This document shows, one piece after another, positions 16,977 through 26,543 of a DNA stretch of 64,000 nucleotides. Origin of the DNA: Pirellulales bacterium (GTDB taxonomy: Bacteria; Planctomycetota; Planctomycetia; Pirellulales; JALHPA01); the NCBI GenBank assembly GCA_033762255.1, contig JANRLT010000006.1:62001-126000 (forward strand), in the 5' to 3' direction. Position 1 is the stretch's first letter; each line of letters starts with the position of its first letter. The position numbers and the translations under genes are program-made. Under the pieces are notes generated by a model. That model made no database searches. It had not been told where the DNA came from and saw only the letters and a program-made list of their open reading frames with translations.

Positions 16977-17738
16977 ATGCACTATGTATGGCGCAGTTTG
17001 GCCGTGGGGAGTTTTCTGCTTGCTAGTGGAGTGGTCTTTTGGCAGGCGGCCGCCGCGGAAAATGAGAATCCGGTGGATCAACCGAATATGGACAGGGCAA
17101 AAAAAGAAAACAGGGCAGATACGGACGACAGTGCCGACAATCCGCCGCTAACCACTCAACAACAAACGGAGCTACTAAGCGAACAGACAAGCCAGTCGAT
17201 TGTCGATCGGATCTCGCAGCGCGCAAAAAATTTGGTGCGGGTGACGGATGCTCCTTACAGCATCGATTGGAAAGTGGCGCAATTATGCAGAGAGCCCACG
17301 CCCCAAGAACTACCGCTGGAAAATCCGCATCGCGCACATTGGATTCACGTCCACGTGAATGCGCTGGCGGAAAAACCGATCCAAACGGGCACGGGAGTCT
17401 ACCCACCCGGCAGCCTCATCATCAAAGAAAAATTTGCGGGTACATTACCCTGGGCTCAACCGGCTCCCCGGAATGAGGCGAATTTGCAAAATGCTCCAGC
17501 CAGTCGCAAAGAGCGCCTCAAAACCCCCGAACTCTTCACCGCCATGCTCAAGCGCGAGCCGGGCTACAACCCCGACTGCGGCGACTGGGAGTTCTTGGTC
17601 ATCGACGGCCGGGCCACACAGGTCCTCGCCCGTGGCAAAATCGAATCCTGCATGGACTGCCATAAAGACTATAAAGGGACCGACTATGTCACGCGGGCGT
17701 ATCTGCCGGCGGTCACAGAAAATAAACCCCCGCAATAA
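16977..17738 (+). CDS. secreted cytochrome P460-like heme protein
   Basis: 253 residues from ATG 16977; AGGAGA sits seven bases upstream, so the adjacent GTG at 16974 is not preferred. An N-terminal signal sequence (SLAVGSFLLASGVVFW ending near AAAEN) is followed by a charged linker, then the heme domain. The pattern YPPGSLIIKEKF, then FTAMLKREPGYNPDCGDWEFLVIDG, then C225-M-D-C228-H229 and DYVTRAY matches cytochrome P460 proteins, which carry one heme c and in known members oxidise hydroxylamine or detoxify NO. The Lys used for the heme cross-link in P460 cannot be placed with confidence, so this may be a cytochrome c'-beta type member instead. Confidence 0.7.
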   Translation: MHYVWRSLAVGSFLLASGVVFWQAAAAENENPVDQPNMDRAKKENRADTDDSADNPPLTTQQQTELLSEQTSQSIVDRISQRAKNLVRVTDAPYSIDWKVAQLCREPTPQELPLENPHRAHWIHVHVNALAEKPIQTGTGVYPPGSLIIKEKFAGTLPWAQPAPRNEANLQNAPASRKERLKTPELFTAMLKREPGYNPDCGDWEFLVIDGRATQVLARGKIESCMDCHKDYKGTDYVTRAYLPAVTENKPPQ

Positions 17739-17884
17739 TCCCACTTCGACTGGCTACCCCGCGACGCATTCTCTCACCGGGTAGCCAACAGCGCTGCCCG
17801 CCCCCCAAAAATCATTGCACGGCCTGCCACGGTTGCTTTGGCAAGAATGTCGCTCCGTAGGATCGCCATCGTTATAGAAGTAGT

Positions 17885-18008
17885 GTTTTGTCAACGATTC
17901 GTTTTCGGATGAGCCGTAGGGCGCTAGCCCACGGTTTGAGCGGCAAAAACCGTGGGCTAACGCCCAGCGGCTGATCTGCCTAACTCGAATCTTTAACTGT
18001 GACAAAGC
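17885..18008. repeat. MITE-like palindromic element, family A copy 2 (best copy)
   Basis: 124 bp. The left end GTTTTGTCAACGATTCG matches the inverted right end (GCTTTGTCA... then GATTCG). Inside, the arms continue with GAGCCGTAGGGCGCTAGCCC versus CAGCCGCTGGGCGTTAGCCC and meet at ACGGTTT. The whole element can fold into one long stem. It lies in the 17739-18212 gap, where I see nothing else but one C-rich scrap. Confidence 0.8.
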
Positions 18009-18212
18009 ACCAGTGTTCATGAGCAGTATTTATCCCTCGGGGTCGGGAGTCGTGGGCAGTGCAAACGTCTTTGGCTAAGCAGCCTGATACGCCCAGGACT
18101 CCTGTCCCCCTCATGGTTGTCAGGCCGGAGGGGGACGGGAATCCTTGGCGGCAATCCTGTGCAAATGACAGCGCCATCCGCGTTCAAAGCTTGGTTCTGC
18201 CGACTGAGCGCG

Positions 18213-19079
18213 TCAGTAGCTCTCAAATAACCGCGAAACATTCCCGTTTACATCAATGAACAGGTAAATGCTACCCATATCGCCAAACACGGCACAGTTG
18301 TCGTCGCCGTAGATTCCATTATTGTTGAAATCAAGTCCAAGCGGGTCGCGCTGGTTTACCCAAGGGTACGGCGCGTATGGAGCGGCTTGAATTGAACCAA
18401 GTTGGCAGAGGAAATAATTGTCTGTATCCGCGCCACCTTGAATGAAGTGTGGTAGCCCACCGATTTTTGTACCGTTTAAGATCGGCAGATTGTAGTTTTG
18501 CGACACAGCTAATTTGTGGGCAGCATCTCCAGCATCAGGGTAATCGGCTGAGCGGTGGATAGTGCCGTAGAATGAACCAGAAGAACCGATGGCGGAAGGA
18601 ACGATTAGGTTTTTGGCGGGACTAATGTCCGCCGACATCCAGTGAAAGGAGAGACCATCCTCACACCAGAGCCAATCTTCCTTTGAATCGGTGAGAAGCA
18701 AGAGCACCGTACCCGGCAGATTGTCGCCGATGATGTCTATCGAGTCGGCGAAATTAAATTGAGCAAGAAAGTGACACGGGGAACCATCCGGTGCGCTGGG
18801 CCACTCTTGATCGGCGGGCCAAAACGGACGGCCACCGACCTTCGTACATGATGGATCATCAGGTTCGCCCTTGCCAAACACGAAAATATCGGTGGGAAAC
18901 GCCTCGCCAATACGAAGATTATGTCGTTTCCGGAGTGTTTCGACCGAGTACAGATCCCACACGCTAGTGACTAGTTCGCCAGTCAGCTTCTCTGCGGCAG
19001 CATATGCGGCGAACGCCTTTGCGGCCGCAGCCATATCGAGTTCGGGATGTGCTTTGGAAGACTTTTTGACGATCATCAT
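18213..19079 (-). CDS. DUF1963 (YwqG-like) protein
   Basis: 288 residues. Motifs of DUF1963 are present in order: SCTKVGGRPFWPADQEWP, FLAQFNFAD, GTVLLLLTD, then KIGGLPHFIQGG and the C-terminal YLFIDVNGNVSRLFESY. YwqG-like proteins are cytosolic, with no known enzymatic role; they often occur near toxin or Rhs loci as accessory proteins. The composition is AT-richer than the housekeeping genes, and the gene lies beside a large repeat field, so recent acquisition is plausible. The ATG at 19079 is followed by a second ATG codon. Confidence 0.75.
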   Translation of the reverse strand: MMIVKKSSKAHPELDMAAAAKAFAAYAAAEKLTGELVTSVWDLYSVETLRKRHNLRIGEAFPTDIFVFGKGEPDDPSCTKVGGRPFWPADQEWPSAPDGSPCHFLAQFNFADSIDIIGDNLPGTVLLLLTDSKEDWLWCEDGLSFHWMSADISPAKNLIVPSAIGSSGSFYGTIHRSADYPDAGDAAHKLAVSQNYNLPILNGTKIGGLPHFIQGGADTDNYFLCQLGSIQAAPYAPYPWVNQRDPLGLDFNNNGIYGDDNCAVFGDMGSIYLFIDVNGNVSRLFESY

Positions 19080-20480
19080 GGTGGTCCGTTACGGCAGAAC
19101 ATCTAGTATTCAGATGCCTGTAAATTACCAAACTCACCATATTCTGTCTAAACCATGCTCGTAGTCAAGAGTTTTCTACTAAATCCTGGTCTCTCCTTTT
19201 GTATGCTTTCTAGCTAAACGCAGCACGGCTAGCAATTTGTGAAGGCACCCAGCATTTATGGGTTATTTTCGCATGACGCAACCGCGTTGCGGTAGAAATA
19301 CAGCGGCGGAACACGTTCCGCCCTACGGGGCTATCGGAAGAAGGGGAGGGGGCGAATTCAAAAGCAGGAATGTCGAAAGCAGAATTTCACCGCGTAGCGG
19401 TTTCGTATCGTAGCCGTGGGTGTCAACCCACGGTTTGGATAAGCCAGAAAAGTCTAGCCGCGTAGCGGCGAAGTCGTTTTTGGTTGGCGTTTATTTGTGG
19501 CTAGGAGAAGGTACATCCGTCACCGCAATGAATGTAGCAGGCACCGTCCCCGGTGCCGTGTCATTCCGTCGCCGCTGCGCGGCTCTGCATCCTGCCCATG
19601 CTGCGATCCGGGGGTTTGCACCCCGGCTAGCATCTTGACGCCGCTGCGCGGCTAACCGAGTTATTTTGCTTACCCCGGGTAGTCGCTGCGCGGCAACCCG
19701 GGGCTAAGTGCTGTAACCGCTGCGCGGTAGGAAGGCATTCAACCAAAAACTAAATGCCATCCACCAAAAACTAGCAGACACGCGCTCCGCTGCGCGTCGC
19801 GGCTTACCAAATTCTTGTACGGCGACGAAACGTCGCCGCTACGGGAGGATCGGCGAGTACAACTTGCCAGCTACGAAGAATACGGCGACGAAACGTCGCC
19901 ACTACGGGGAGATCGGCGACGCCGTCTGGATGTCTTCTCCGTGCTCCTCGGTATTTTCTTCGTAACTCCGTGATAAACGAATTATCCGGGTCTCTCAATT
20001 CTCGCTCCACGTGGCGGCTAAACAAATACTAGAAGTGCAGCGGCGGAACACGTTTCGCCCTCCGAGACTCAATTTTGTTACGTCACCCGTTGCCGCCAGT
20101 AATCTGGCAAATTCCGCAAAACGATGCTGGCGAATTTGGGCTTTATGCGCAATCTTCCTCATTTGATTTTGCATTACCCGGCCAATTTGCTTGAAATTAG
20201 GCCACGCCCTCTGGTAAAATAAGGGGAGGAAAATCGAATTGCCATGCGGTAAATCGGTTTTCGCCATACAACCGCTACCAGGATAGCATCCTGTGGCCTG
20301 TGCCGCTTGGTCGAGCGTGGGGTTGATTCCCCCGTTCCGCTGCTAGGCTGGCAGGGTATCTCGTGGACTGGGAAGAACTGCCCATATGGCATCTTCCCCG
20401 CGGTTGAAGGAGTTAATCAGTCCGGCAATAGGTTTACCGTGGGATCCTCTCACTCCGTGAGAGTGGAACTAAGATGAACC
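19080..20480. repeat. gene-free repeat field
   Basis: About 1.4 kb with no credible gene. It carries CGCATGACGCAACCGCG (about 19272) and GTAGTCGCTGCGCGGCAACC (about 19678), both of which recur inverted at 54400-54535. It also carries two copies of CGGCGACGAAACGTCGCC (about 19819 and 19891, 72 bp apart), two CGGCGGAACACGTT segments (about 19312 and 20040) and a family G copy (19930-19980). Short ORFs across it on both strands are repeat translations. Confidence 0.7.
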
Positions 20481-20571
20481 GGGCCGTTGGTCCTTACCGC
20501 TTGGTTGACGCTTGACCTAGGGCGGCGCTGCGCTTGCCCTAGGCTGGGATAAGTCGGGCCTTTGGCCCGCA
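20481..20571. repeat. palindromic repeat family B, copy 1
   Basis: Starts GGGCCGTTGG, centre CCTAGGGCGGCGCTGCGC with GCCCTAGGCTGGGATAAG, ends GGGCCTTTGGCCCGC. Both the ends and the centre are self-complementary. Other copies are at 31800-31889 (inverted) and 34054-34144. Confidence 0.75.
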
Positions 20572-20620
20572 AAGAATGAACCCCCCTTTTAGTTGAACGG
20601 TAATCCACGAAGCTATCCTC

Positions 20621-20686
20621 TGTTCCTGTTCCCTGTTCCCTATCCCCTGTTCCCTGACCCCTATCCCCTGACTCCAAACTCCCCCC
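20621..20686. repeat. heptanucleotide C/T repeat, tract 2, in a gene leader
   Basis: Units TGTTCCC, TGTTCCC, TATCCCC, TGTTCCC, TGACCCC, TATCCCC, TGACTCC, AAACTCC run in strict period 7 up to four bases before the ATG at 20687. The leader therefore has no purine-rich ribosome-binding site. Confidence 0.8.
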
Positions 20687-23600
20687 ATGCCCATACTCGC
20701 CCAATATTGCCGCTGGTATCCTGCAACGTGCGCAGTCCTGTGGAGTGCGATTACGTTGCTGGTGGCATGTCCCACTTACGCAGAGGATGCGCTCGGAAAG
20801 TCGGCGGACCAGCCTCAATCAGCCGATCAACTGATCAAGTACAATCGCGACATTCGGCCAATTCTGGTCGAGAATTGTTTTGCCTGTCATGGGGCGGACT
20901 CGGCCGCGCGTCAGGCTGAATTGCGACTGGACAAGCGGGAAGCGGCGATTCAAAAGGGGGCGTTATCTCCCGGCGCGCCCGACAAAAGCGCGCTGATCGA
21001 GCGTATCCTGAGCAGCGACCCGGAAATGGTCATGCCCCCGCCCACCACGCATAAGACTCTTTCTCCCGAGCAAAGAGAATTACTGCGGCGGTGGATTGCG
21101 GACGGAGCGGAGTATGAGCCACATTGGTCGTATCAAACTCCCCGTCGGCCAGAGCTTCCCCCGGTCAAAAACACCTCCTGGCCACGCAATCCGATCGATC
21201 ATTTTATCTTGGCCCAGTTGGAAGCCGCCGGCCTGCAACCCGCCCCAGAGGCGGACCGCCGCACACTGGCTCGCCGCTGGAGTCTGGACATCACGGGTCT
21301 GCCGCCGGACCCGGCCGATGTCGAGGCGTTTGTGAATGACAACTCCGCCGACGCGGCCGAAAAGTACGTGGATCGGCTGATGGCCCAGCCGGAATGGGGG
21401 GAGCACCGCGCCCGCTATTGGTTGGATTATGCCCGCTATGCCGACACGCACGGCATCCATTTTGACAACTTCCGCGAGATGTGGTCTTATCGCGACTGGA
21501 TGATCAAATCCTTTAACGATAACAAGCCTTTTGATCAATTCACGATCGAGAATCTGGCGGGGGACCTGTTGCCCAACGCCACGCTGGAACAACAAATCGG
21601 CAGCGGGTTTAATCGCTGCAACATGACCACCAACGAAGGGGGAGCCATTGATGAAGAGTATCTTGTCCTGTACGCCCGCGATCGGACGGATACGACGGCG
21701 CAAGTGTGGTTGGGCTTGACTGCGGGCTGCGCTGTGTGCCATGACCACAAGTTTGACGCCCTCGCGCAGAAAGAGTTTTACGCGCTGTCGGCGTTTTTTA
21801 ACAACACCACCCAGCGGGCAATGGATGGCAACATTCGGGACACGCCGCCAATCGTCCCTGTGCCGCAATCCGCCGACCGCGCCCGTTGGGAGCAAATCGG
21901 GGGAGAAATTGACAGCGCCCGCAGTGCGCAGGTCGCGCGCCGGGAAGCCGCGCGGGGGGACTTTAACGCGTGGTTGGATGCCGCCCAGCCTGAGGAATTG
22001 TCCGCGGGGATTCCGCGGGATAAGTTGCAGTTGCACGCTCCTTTAGCCGAAGGATCCGGCGCTAAAATTCAGGCCGTGCAAAATGGCGAAACCAGGGAGC
22101 ACAACCTGATTGAGGGGGCTACTTGGTCCCCGGGACGGGCAAATCTATCCGCGCTAAAAATCGCCGGCCAGGCACCATTGTCACTTGCCGATGCGGGAAA
22201 TTTTGAATCGGATCAGCCTTTTTCCTTTGGCGCTTGGATCAAATTACCCGACATTGACGTCACCAGCGCGGTCTTTGCCCGCATGGATGACGGCAATGGC
22301 TATCGCGGTTGGGACCTGTGGATCGATAACAATCGCGTGGGGGCCCATCTGGTCAACTCTTGGGCGGGGGACGCCATCAAGGTTTTTAGCAAAGCCCAAC
22401 TCAAGAAACCGCGCGAATGGCAACATGTGTTTGTCACGTATGATGGGTCGAAAAAGGCCGAGGGGGTAAAAGTTTATATCGATGGACAGCCGCAGCCAAT
22501 CGAAATCGCCAACAACAATCTCAAATCGACGATTAAAACCGATGTGCCGCTTAAGTTGGGCCAGCGGCACAATAGTTCGCGGATAGAGAATCTCGCGTTG
22601 GCCGATGTGCGGCTCTATGACCGCGAACTTTCCGCGACCGAAGTCGACTCCCTCGCGCAGGCGGAGCGCGTGTTGCCAGCCGTCCAAAAAGCCCGCGACC
22701 AGCGAAACGAGGCGGAAACCGCGGAGTTGTTCGCCTGGTGGCTGCAAAACCAAGACGCCCCGTCCCGCGAAATTCAAACTAGGATCGCAGCGCTAGAAAA
22801 GGAGCAGAACGAAATCAAGGCCCGCAGCACCATCGCCCATGTGATGCATGAAAAGCCGGACATGCCCAAGGCGCATGTCTTGTTCCGGGGCGATTATGAC
22901 AAGCGGCGGGACGAGGTTGCGGCCGCGGTTCCCGCCGCGCTGCCGCCGTTTCCCGCGGACTTTCCGCGGAATCGCCTGGGCCTGGCCAAATGGCTGCTGC
23001 TGCCCGAACATCCCCTGACCGCGCGGGTGACGGTGAATCGCATGTGGCAAGAAGTCTTTGGCCTGGGTCTGGTGCGGACCACGGGTGACCTGGGCATTAG
23101 CGGCGAGTTGCCGTCGCATCCGGAGTTGCTGGATTGGCTGGCGGTGGAATTCCGCGAGAGCGGTTGGGATATGAAAAAGTTTTATCGGATGCTGTTGCTG
23201 TCGGCGAGCTACCGTCAGGCGGCGCTGAACACGCCGGAGAAATTGGCCAAGGACCCGCAGAATCGACTGTTGTCGCGCGGACCGCGGTTCCGCATGGACG
23301 CCGAGATGGTCCGCGACACGGCCTTGGCGGCCAGCGGTTTATTAGTCCGCAAGATTGGCGGCCCCAGTGTCCGCCCCTATCAGCCGGAAGGAGTGTGGGA
23401 GGCGGTGGCGATGCTGGAAAGCAACACGCGTAATTATCAGCGCGACCAGGGTGAAAACCTGTATCGGCGGAGCATGTACACCTTTTGGAAGCGGGCCGCG
23501 CCGCCGGCTTCGATGGAGATTTTTAACGCCCCCAACCGCGAGACCTGCGCGGTCAAACGGGACCGGACCAATACACCCTTGCAGGCGCTGGTGACGCTCA

Positions 23601-23917
23601 ATGATACTCAATTTGTGGAAGCCGCGCGTAAGCTGGCGGAAATGGCACTGGCCCAGGGAGGACCAACGACCGAAGAGCGGTTGCGGTTTGTCGCCTTGCG
23701 ACTGATTGGCCGGCCCCTTTCGGCGGCGGAACAAGAAATCCTTTCCCGATCCCTAGCGGATTTTGCCGCGCATTACGCGAGCGCACCGGCGGACGCGGCG
23801 GCGCTTTTGGCCGTGGGCGAGTCAAAATCCGACCCAGCCTTTCAGGCGGAGGAACTAGCCGCGTGGACGATGACGGTCAATGTGCTGCTCAACATGGATG
23901 AAGCGCTGTGCAAATAA
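20687..23917 (+). CDS. DUF1549/DUF1553 protein with PSCyt1 heme motif and LamG domain
   Basis: 1076 residues. A signal peptide is followed by the PSCyt1 cytochrome-like domain with C64-F-A-C67-H68 (ENCFACHG) and VMPPP. DUF1549 follows at about 160-370 (PIDHFILAQLEAAGLQPAPEAD, ITGLPPDP, ARYWLDYARYADTHG, TAGCAVCHDHKFD, the last also a CxxCH). A concanavalin/LamG-like beta-sandwich occupies about 500-640 (FSFGAWIKLPD, VYIDGQ, LADVRLYDREL). DUF1553 closes the protein (NRLGLAKWLLLPEHPLTARVTVNRMWQ, SASYRQ, NDTQFVEAAR). This is the standard planctomycete architecture, thought to be periplasmic and redox- or glycan-related, but no reaction is established. It is the first gene of a pair with the DUF1501 gene at 24065. 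Confidence 0.9.
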   Translation: MPILAQYCRWYPATCAVLWSAITLLVACPTYAEDALGKSADQPQSADQLIKYNRDIRPILVENCFACHGADSAARQAELRLDKREAAIQKGALSPGAPDKSALIERILSSDPEMVMPPPTTHKTLSPEQRELLRRWIADGAEYEPHWSYQTPRRPELPPVKNTSWPRNPIDHFILAQLEAAGLQPAPEADRRTLARRWSLDITGLPPDPADVEAFVNDNSADAAEKYVDRLMAQPEWGEHRARYWLDYARYADTHGIHFDNFREMWSYRDWMIKSFNDNKPFDQFTIENLAGDLLPNATLEQQIGSGFNRCNMTTNEGGAIDEEYLVLYARDRTDTTAQVWLGLTAGCAVCHDHKFDALAQKEFYALSAFFNNTTQRAMDGNIRDTPPIVPVPQSADRARWEQIGGEIDSARSAQVARREAARGDFNAWLDAAQPEELSAGIPRDKLQLHAPLAEGSGAKIQAVQNGETREHNLIEGATWSPGRANLSALKIAGQAPLSLADAGNFESDQPFSFGAWIKLPDIDVTSAVFARMDDGNGYRGWDLWIDNNRVGAHLVNSWAGDAIKVFSKAQLKKPREWQHVFVTYDGSKKAEGVKVYIDGQPQPIEIANNNLKSTIKTDVPLKLGQRHNSSRIENLALADVRLYDRELSATEVDSLAQAERVLPAVQKARDQRNEAETAELFAWWLQNQDAPSREIQTRIAALEKEQNEIKARSTIAHVMHEKPDMPKAHVLFRGDYDKRRDEVAAAVPAALPPFPADFPRNRLGLAKWLLLPEHPLTARVTVNRMWQEVFGLGLVRTTGDLGISGELPSHPELLDWLAVEFRESGWDMKKFYRMLLLSASYRQAALNTPEKLAKDPQNRLLSRGPRFRMDAEMVRDTALAASGLLVRKIGGPSVRPYQPEGVWEAVAMLESNTRNYQRDQGENLYRRSMYTFWKRAAPPASMEIFNAPNRETCAVKRDRTNTPLQALVTLNDTQFVEAARKLAEMALAQGGPTTEERLRFVALRLIGRPLSAAEQEILSRSLADFAAHYASAPADAAALLAVGESKSDPAFQAEELAAWTMTVNVLLNMDEALCK

Positions 23918-23965
23918 CTTCCAATTTTACCACGGATTAGCACGGATGAAACACGAATTATGTAG

Positions 23966-24063
23966 TTCCCCGAACCTCATTCCCTAACCCCTGTTCCCTC
24001 GCCCCGCATCCCTAGCCCCTCGACCCTCGCCCCGCATCCCTCTCTCCTCACCCCACATCCCCC
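23966..24063. repeat. heptanucleotide C/T repeat, tract 3, in a gene leader
   Basis: Fourteen seven-base units in unbroken register, most of the form NNCCCYN (TTCCCTA, ACCCCTG, TTCCCTC, GCCCCGC, ATCCCTA and so on). They end one base before the ATG at 24065. As in tract 2, this removes any Shine-Dalgarno sequence. Confidence 0.85.
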
Positions 24064-24064
24064 C

Positions 24065-25606
24065 ATGCATCCCCTCGACCAACTACGGCTAAATCTGACC
24101 CGTCGGCATTTTTTTCAGGCTGGTTCGCACCTGTTGGGCGGGGCGGCCTTGGCCACGCTGCTAGGACCGCGCGGGTTGGCTTTTGGCAGTGATAACGCAA
24201 CGCGTGATGCCACGGCGGGAAACACGGGCGAAAGTGCGGGCGCCGTTGATCCCGCACTGACCAGCACGCTGGGCAAGCAAGCCGCACTCTCCGCGACGCA
24301 TCTTCCGCCGAGGATCAAGCAGGTGATTTATTTGCACATGGTCGGCGGTCCTTCCCAGATGGACCTTTTTGATTATAAGCCGCAAATGGCCGAATGGTAC
24401 GATAAGGACCTGCCGGAAAGCATTCGCAACGGCCAGCGCCTGACCACCATGACCAGCGGCCAAAGCCGGTTTCCCATCGCGCCGTCCATGTATAAATTTA
24501 AACAACATGGCCAGTGCGGCATGTGGGTGACGGAGTTACTCCCCTGGACGGCCAAAATGGTGGACGACATGTGCTTTGTGCGCAGCATGTGCACCGAAGC
24601 GATCAATCACGAACCGGCCATTAGCTACATTCAAACCGGCAATCAAATCACGGGACGGCCTTGCCTGGGCTCGTGGTTATCCTACGGGCTGGGGACGCTC
24701 AACGAAAACCTGCCGACATTTGTGGTCATGGTGGCCAAGCCCACCAATACCGAGCAGATGCAGGCAATTAGCGGGCGACTCTGGAGCAGCGGCTACCTGC
24801 CTGGAGAACATTCTGCCGTCACATTTCGCTCTAGCGGCGATCCGATTTTGTATATTAACAACCCCGCGGGCGTGCCAACGGACATTCGCCGCAAGTCGCT
24901 GGACAGCCTGAATCAGCTCAATCAAATGACGTTAGAGCAATTGGGCGATCCCGAGACGCGCACCCGCATCCAGCAGTACGAAATGGCGTTTCGGATGCAA
25001 GCTAGCGTGCCGGAACTGACCGCGCTCGAAACCGAACCCGCCAGCACGTTTGAATTATACGGCGAGGCGGCCAAAAAGCCCGGAACATTTGCCAATACCG
25101 CGCTCCTGGCCCGGCGAATGGTCGAACGCGGTGTCAGGTTTGTGCAGATTTATCACAACAATTGGGACCATCATGGCAATGTGGCGGGGCGGATGCCGGA
25201 CCAGTGTAAGGATGTGGATCAAGCCTGCTACGGCCTGGTGCAAGACCTGAAATCGCGGGGACTTTTGGATTCGACCCTGGTGGTGTGGGGTGGGGAATTT
25301 GGCCGTACGATTTACTCTCAAGGGGGCCTCAGCAAGACCAACTACGGCCGTGACCACCATCCCCGCTGCTTTACCATGTGGATGGCCGGCGGCGGGTTCA
25401 AGGGAGGGACCATCTACGGCGAAACCGATGATTTCTCTTACAATATTTTGGACGAGGCCAAAAAAGTTCACATGCGGGACTTTCACGCCACGGTGCTGCA
25501 CCAACTGGGCCTGGACCACGCCCGGTTTAGCTACCGCGTGAATGGCCTGGACTCGCGGTTGACCGGGGTGGAACCGTGCCGCGTCGTGCGGGAGCTGCTG
25601 GCGTAG
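24065..25606 (+). CDS. DUF1501 family protein with Tat signal
   Basis: 513 residues. The twin-arginine signal is LTRRHFFQAGSHLLGGAAL (R13-R14). The domain shows KQVIYLHMVGGPSQMDLFDYKP, YIQTGNQITGRPCLGSWLSYGLG, IYHNNWDHHG, and VVWGGEFGRTIYSQ with GRDHHPRCFTMWMAGGGFKGG, all typical of the family. It follows the DUF1549/DUF1553 gene on the same strand, separated by the heptad tract, and is probably co-transcribed with it. The pair is one of the most expanded gene units in planctomycetes; an exported function in polymer breakdown has been proposed but not shown. Confidence 0.92.
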   Translation: MHPLDQLRLNLTRRHFFQAGSHLLGGAALATLLGPRGLAFGSDNATRDATAGNTGESAGAVDPALTSTLGKQAALSATHLPPRIKQVIYLHMVGGPSQMDLFDYKPQMAEWYDKDLPESIRNGQRLTTMTSGQSRFPIAPSMYKFKQHGQCGMWVTELLPWTAKMVDDMCFVRSMCTEAINHEPAISYIQTGNQITGRPCLGSWLSYGLGTLNENLPTFVVMVAKPTNTEQMQAISGRLWSSGYLPGEHSAVTFRSSGDPILYINNPAGVPTDIRRKSLDSLNQLNQMTLEQLGDPETRTRIQQYEMAFRMQASVPELTALETEPASTFELYGEAAKKPGTFANTALLARRMVERGVRFVQIYHNNWDHHGNVAGRMPDQCKDVDQACYGLVQDLKSRGLLDSTLVVWGGEFGRTIYSQGGLSKTNYGRDHHPRCFTMWMAGGGFKGGTIYGETDDFSYNILDEAKKVHMRDFHATVLHQLGLDHARFSYRVNGLDSRLTGVEPCRVVRELLA

Positions 25607-25669
25607 GGGGGATGATTGTTTCGGTAACTTTGTGTGGTTGTATTGTATTAGTTGAACAAGGAATCGAAT

Positions 25670-26533
25670 ATGTGCAGATTTTTCATCCTGTTCATTCTGA
25701 TTGCACTTCGTGTTTATAACGCTTACGCCGCCGAAAGTCCCCTCGCCCAGGCCCTCTCTACCAAAGCCGCCGAAGTCAAAAAACTGCTCGCCGACGACCT
25801 GCGCATGATCGTCCGCGAGCCATTTATCATCGCCGGAAACTTGAGCGAAAAAAATCTGGCGACCTGGCACCAGCAAACCATTCAACCCGCCGCCGCGGCG
25901 CTGGGCAGGCAGTATTTTACCACTCCTCCCAACGCTCCGATCGTTATTTGGCTCTTTACCGACGCCGACACCTATACCCGACACGCCGAGCGGATTTATG
26001 GTGATAAGGATATTTCCGTTTACGGTTATTACAAGCCCGACCAGCGGGCACTGGTGATGAACATCGGCACGGGGGGGGGTACGCTCATACACGAACTGGC
26101 CCACGCGCTGGCGGCGGTGGACTTTCCGGGCCAGCCCGATTGGTTTAACGAAGGTCTCGCCAGTTTGTACGAGCAAAGTCGCTTCGCCGGAACCGGCGAA
26201 AAGCTGCGCATCTATGGGCTGACGAATTGGCGGCTGCCCAAATTGCAAGAGGCGATCAAAGCGGGCAAACTGCAATCGCTAACGGAACTCATGTCCCTGC
26301 GGGATTTTCGCGGGGCCAACATGGGACTCAACTACGCCCAAGCAAGATATTTTTGCCAATATTTGCAAGAGCAAGGCAAGCTGGAGGAGTATTACCGGGC
26401 GTTTCGCGATAATCGTGAAGAGGACCCCCACGGCCTAAAAGCGGCAAAAAAAGTCCTCGGCGCGGAGGCCTGGCAAATCATCGATGCCGATTATCAGAAG
26501 TGGGTCTTGGGGCTGAGGCCAATTAAGAATTAA
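25670..26533 (+). CDS. secreted zincin-like metallopeptidase
   Basis: 287 residues from ATG 25670; a TTG at 25652 is possible, but the signal peptide (MCRFFILFILIALRVYNAYA) begins at the ATG and AAGGAA precedes it. The likely zinc site is H141-E-L-A-H145 in LIHELAHALAA, followed by WFNEGLASLYEQS, whose Glu would be the third ligand as in gluzincins (peptidase MA-like families). A C-terminal helical part (YAQARYFCQYLQEQGKLEEYYRAFR) is typical of this group. It is probably periplasmic or secreted. It ends next to an AATTAAGAAT-rich scrap shared with several other gene ends in this window. Confidence 0.7.
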   Translation: MCRFFILFILIALRVYNAYAAESPLAQALSTKAAEVKKLLADDLRMIVREPFIIAGNLSEKNLATWHQQTIQPAAAALGRQYFTTPPNAPIVIWLFTDADTYTRHAERIYGDKDISVYGYYKPDQRALVMNIGTGGGTLIHELAHALAAVDFPGQPDWFNEGLASLYEQSRFAGTGEKLRIYGLTNWRLPKLQEAIKAGKLQSLTELMSLRDFRGANMGLNYAQARYFCQYLQEQGKLEEYYRAFRDNREEDPHGLKAAKKVLGAEAWQIIDADYQKWVLGLRPIKN

Positions 26534-26543
26534 GAATGAAGAA

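Noticed and set aside
19810-19915. Possible CRISPR unit (two copies of a hairpin repeat 72 bp apart)
   Set aside because: Only two copies with the flanks also similar, no cas genes, and the same hairpin occurs singly at 35252; it is a dispersed repeat.
19995-20267. 90-codon minus-strand ORF in the repeat field
   Set aside because: It is partly repeat sequence, has no clear start signal, and no family was recognised.
20300-20460. Riboswitch or structured RNA between repeats
   Set aside because: No consensus box of a known riboswitch could be found by eye; only GC-rich scraps are seen.
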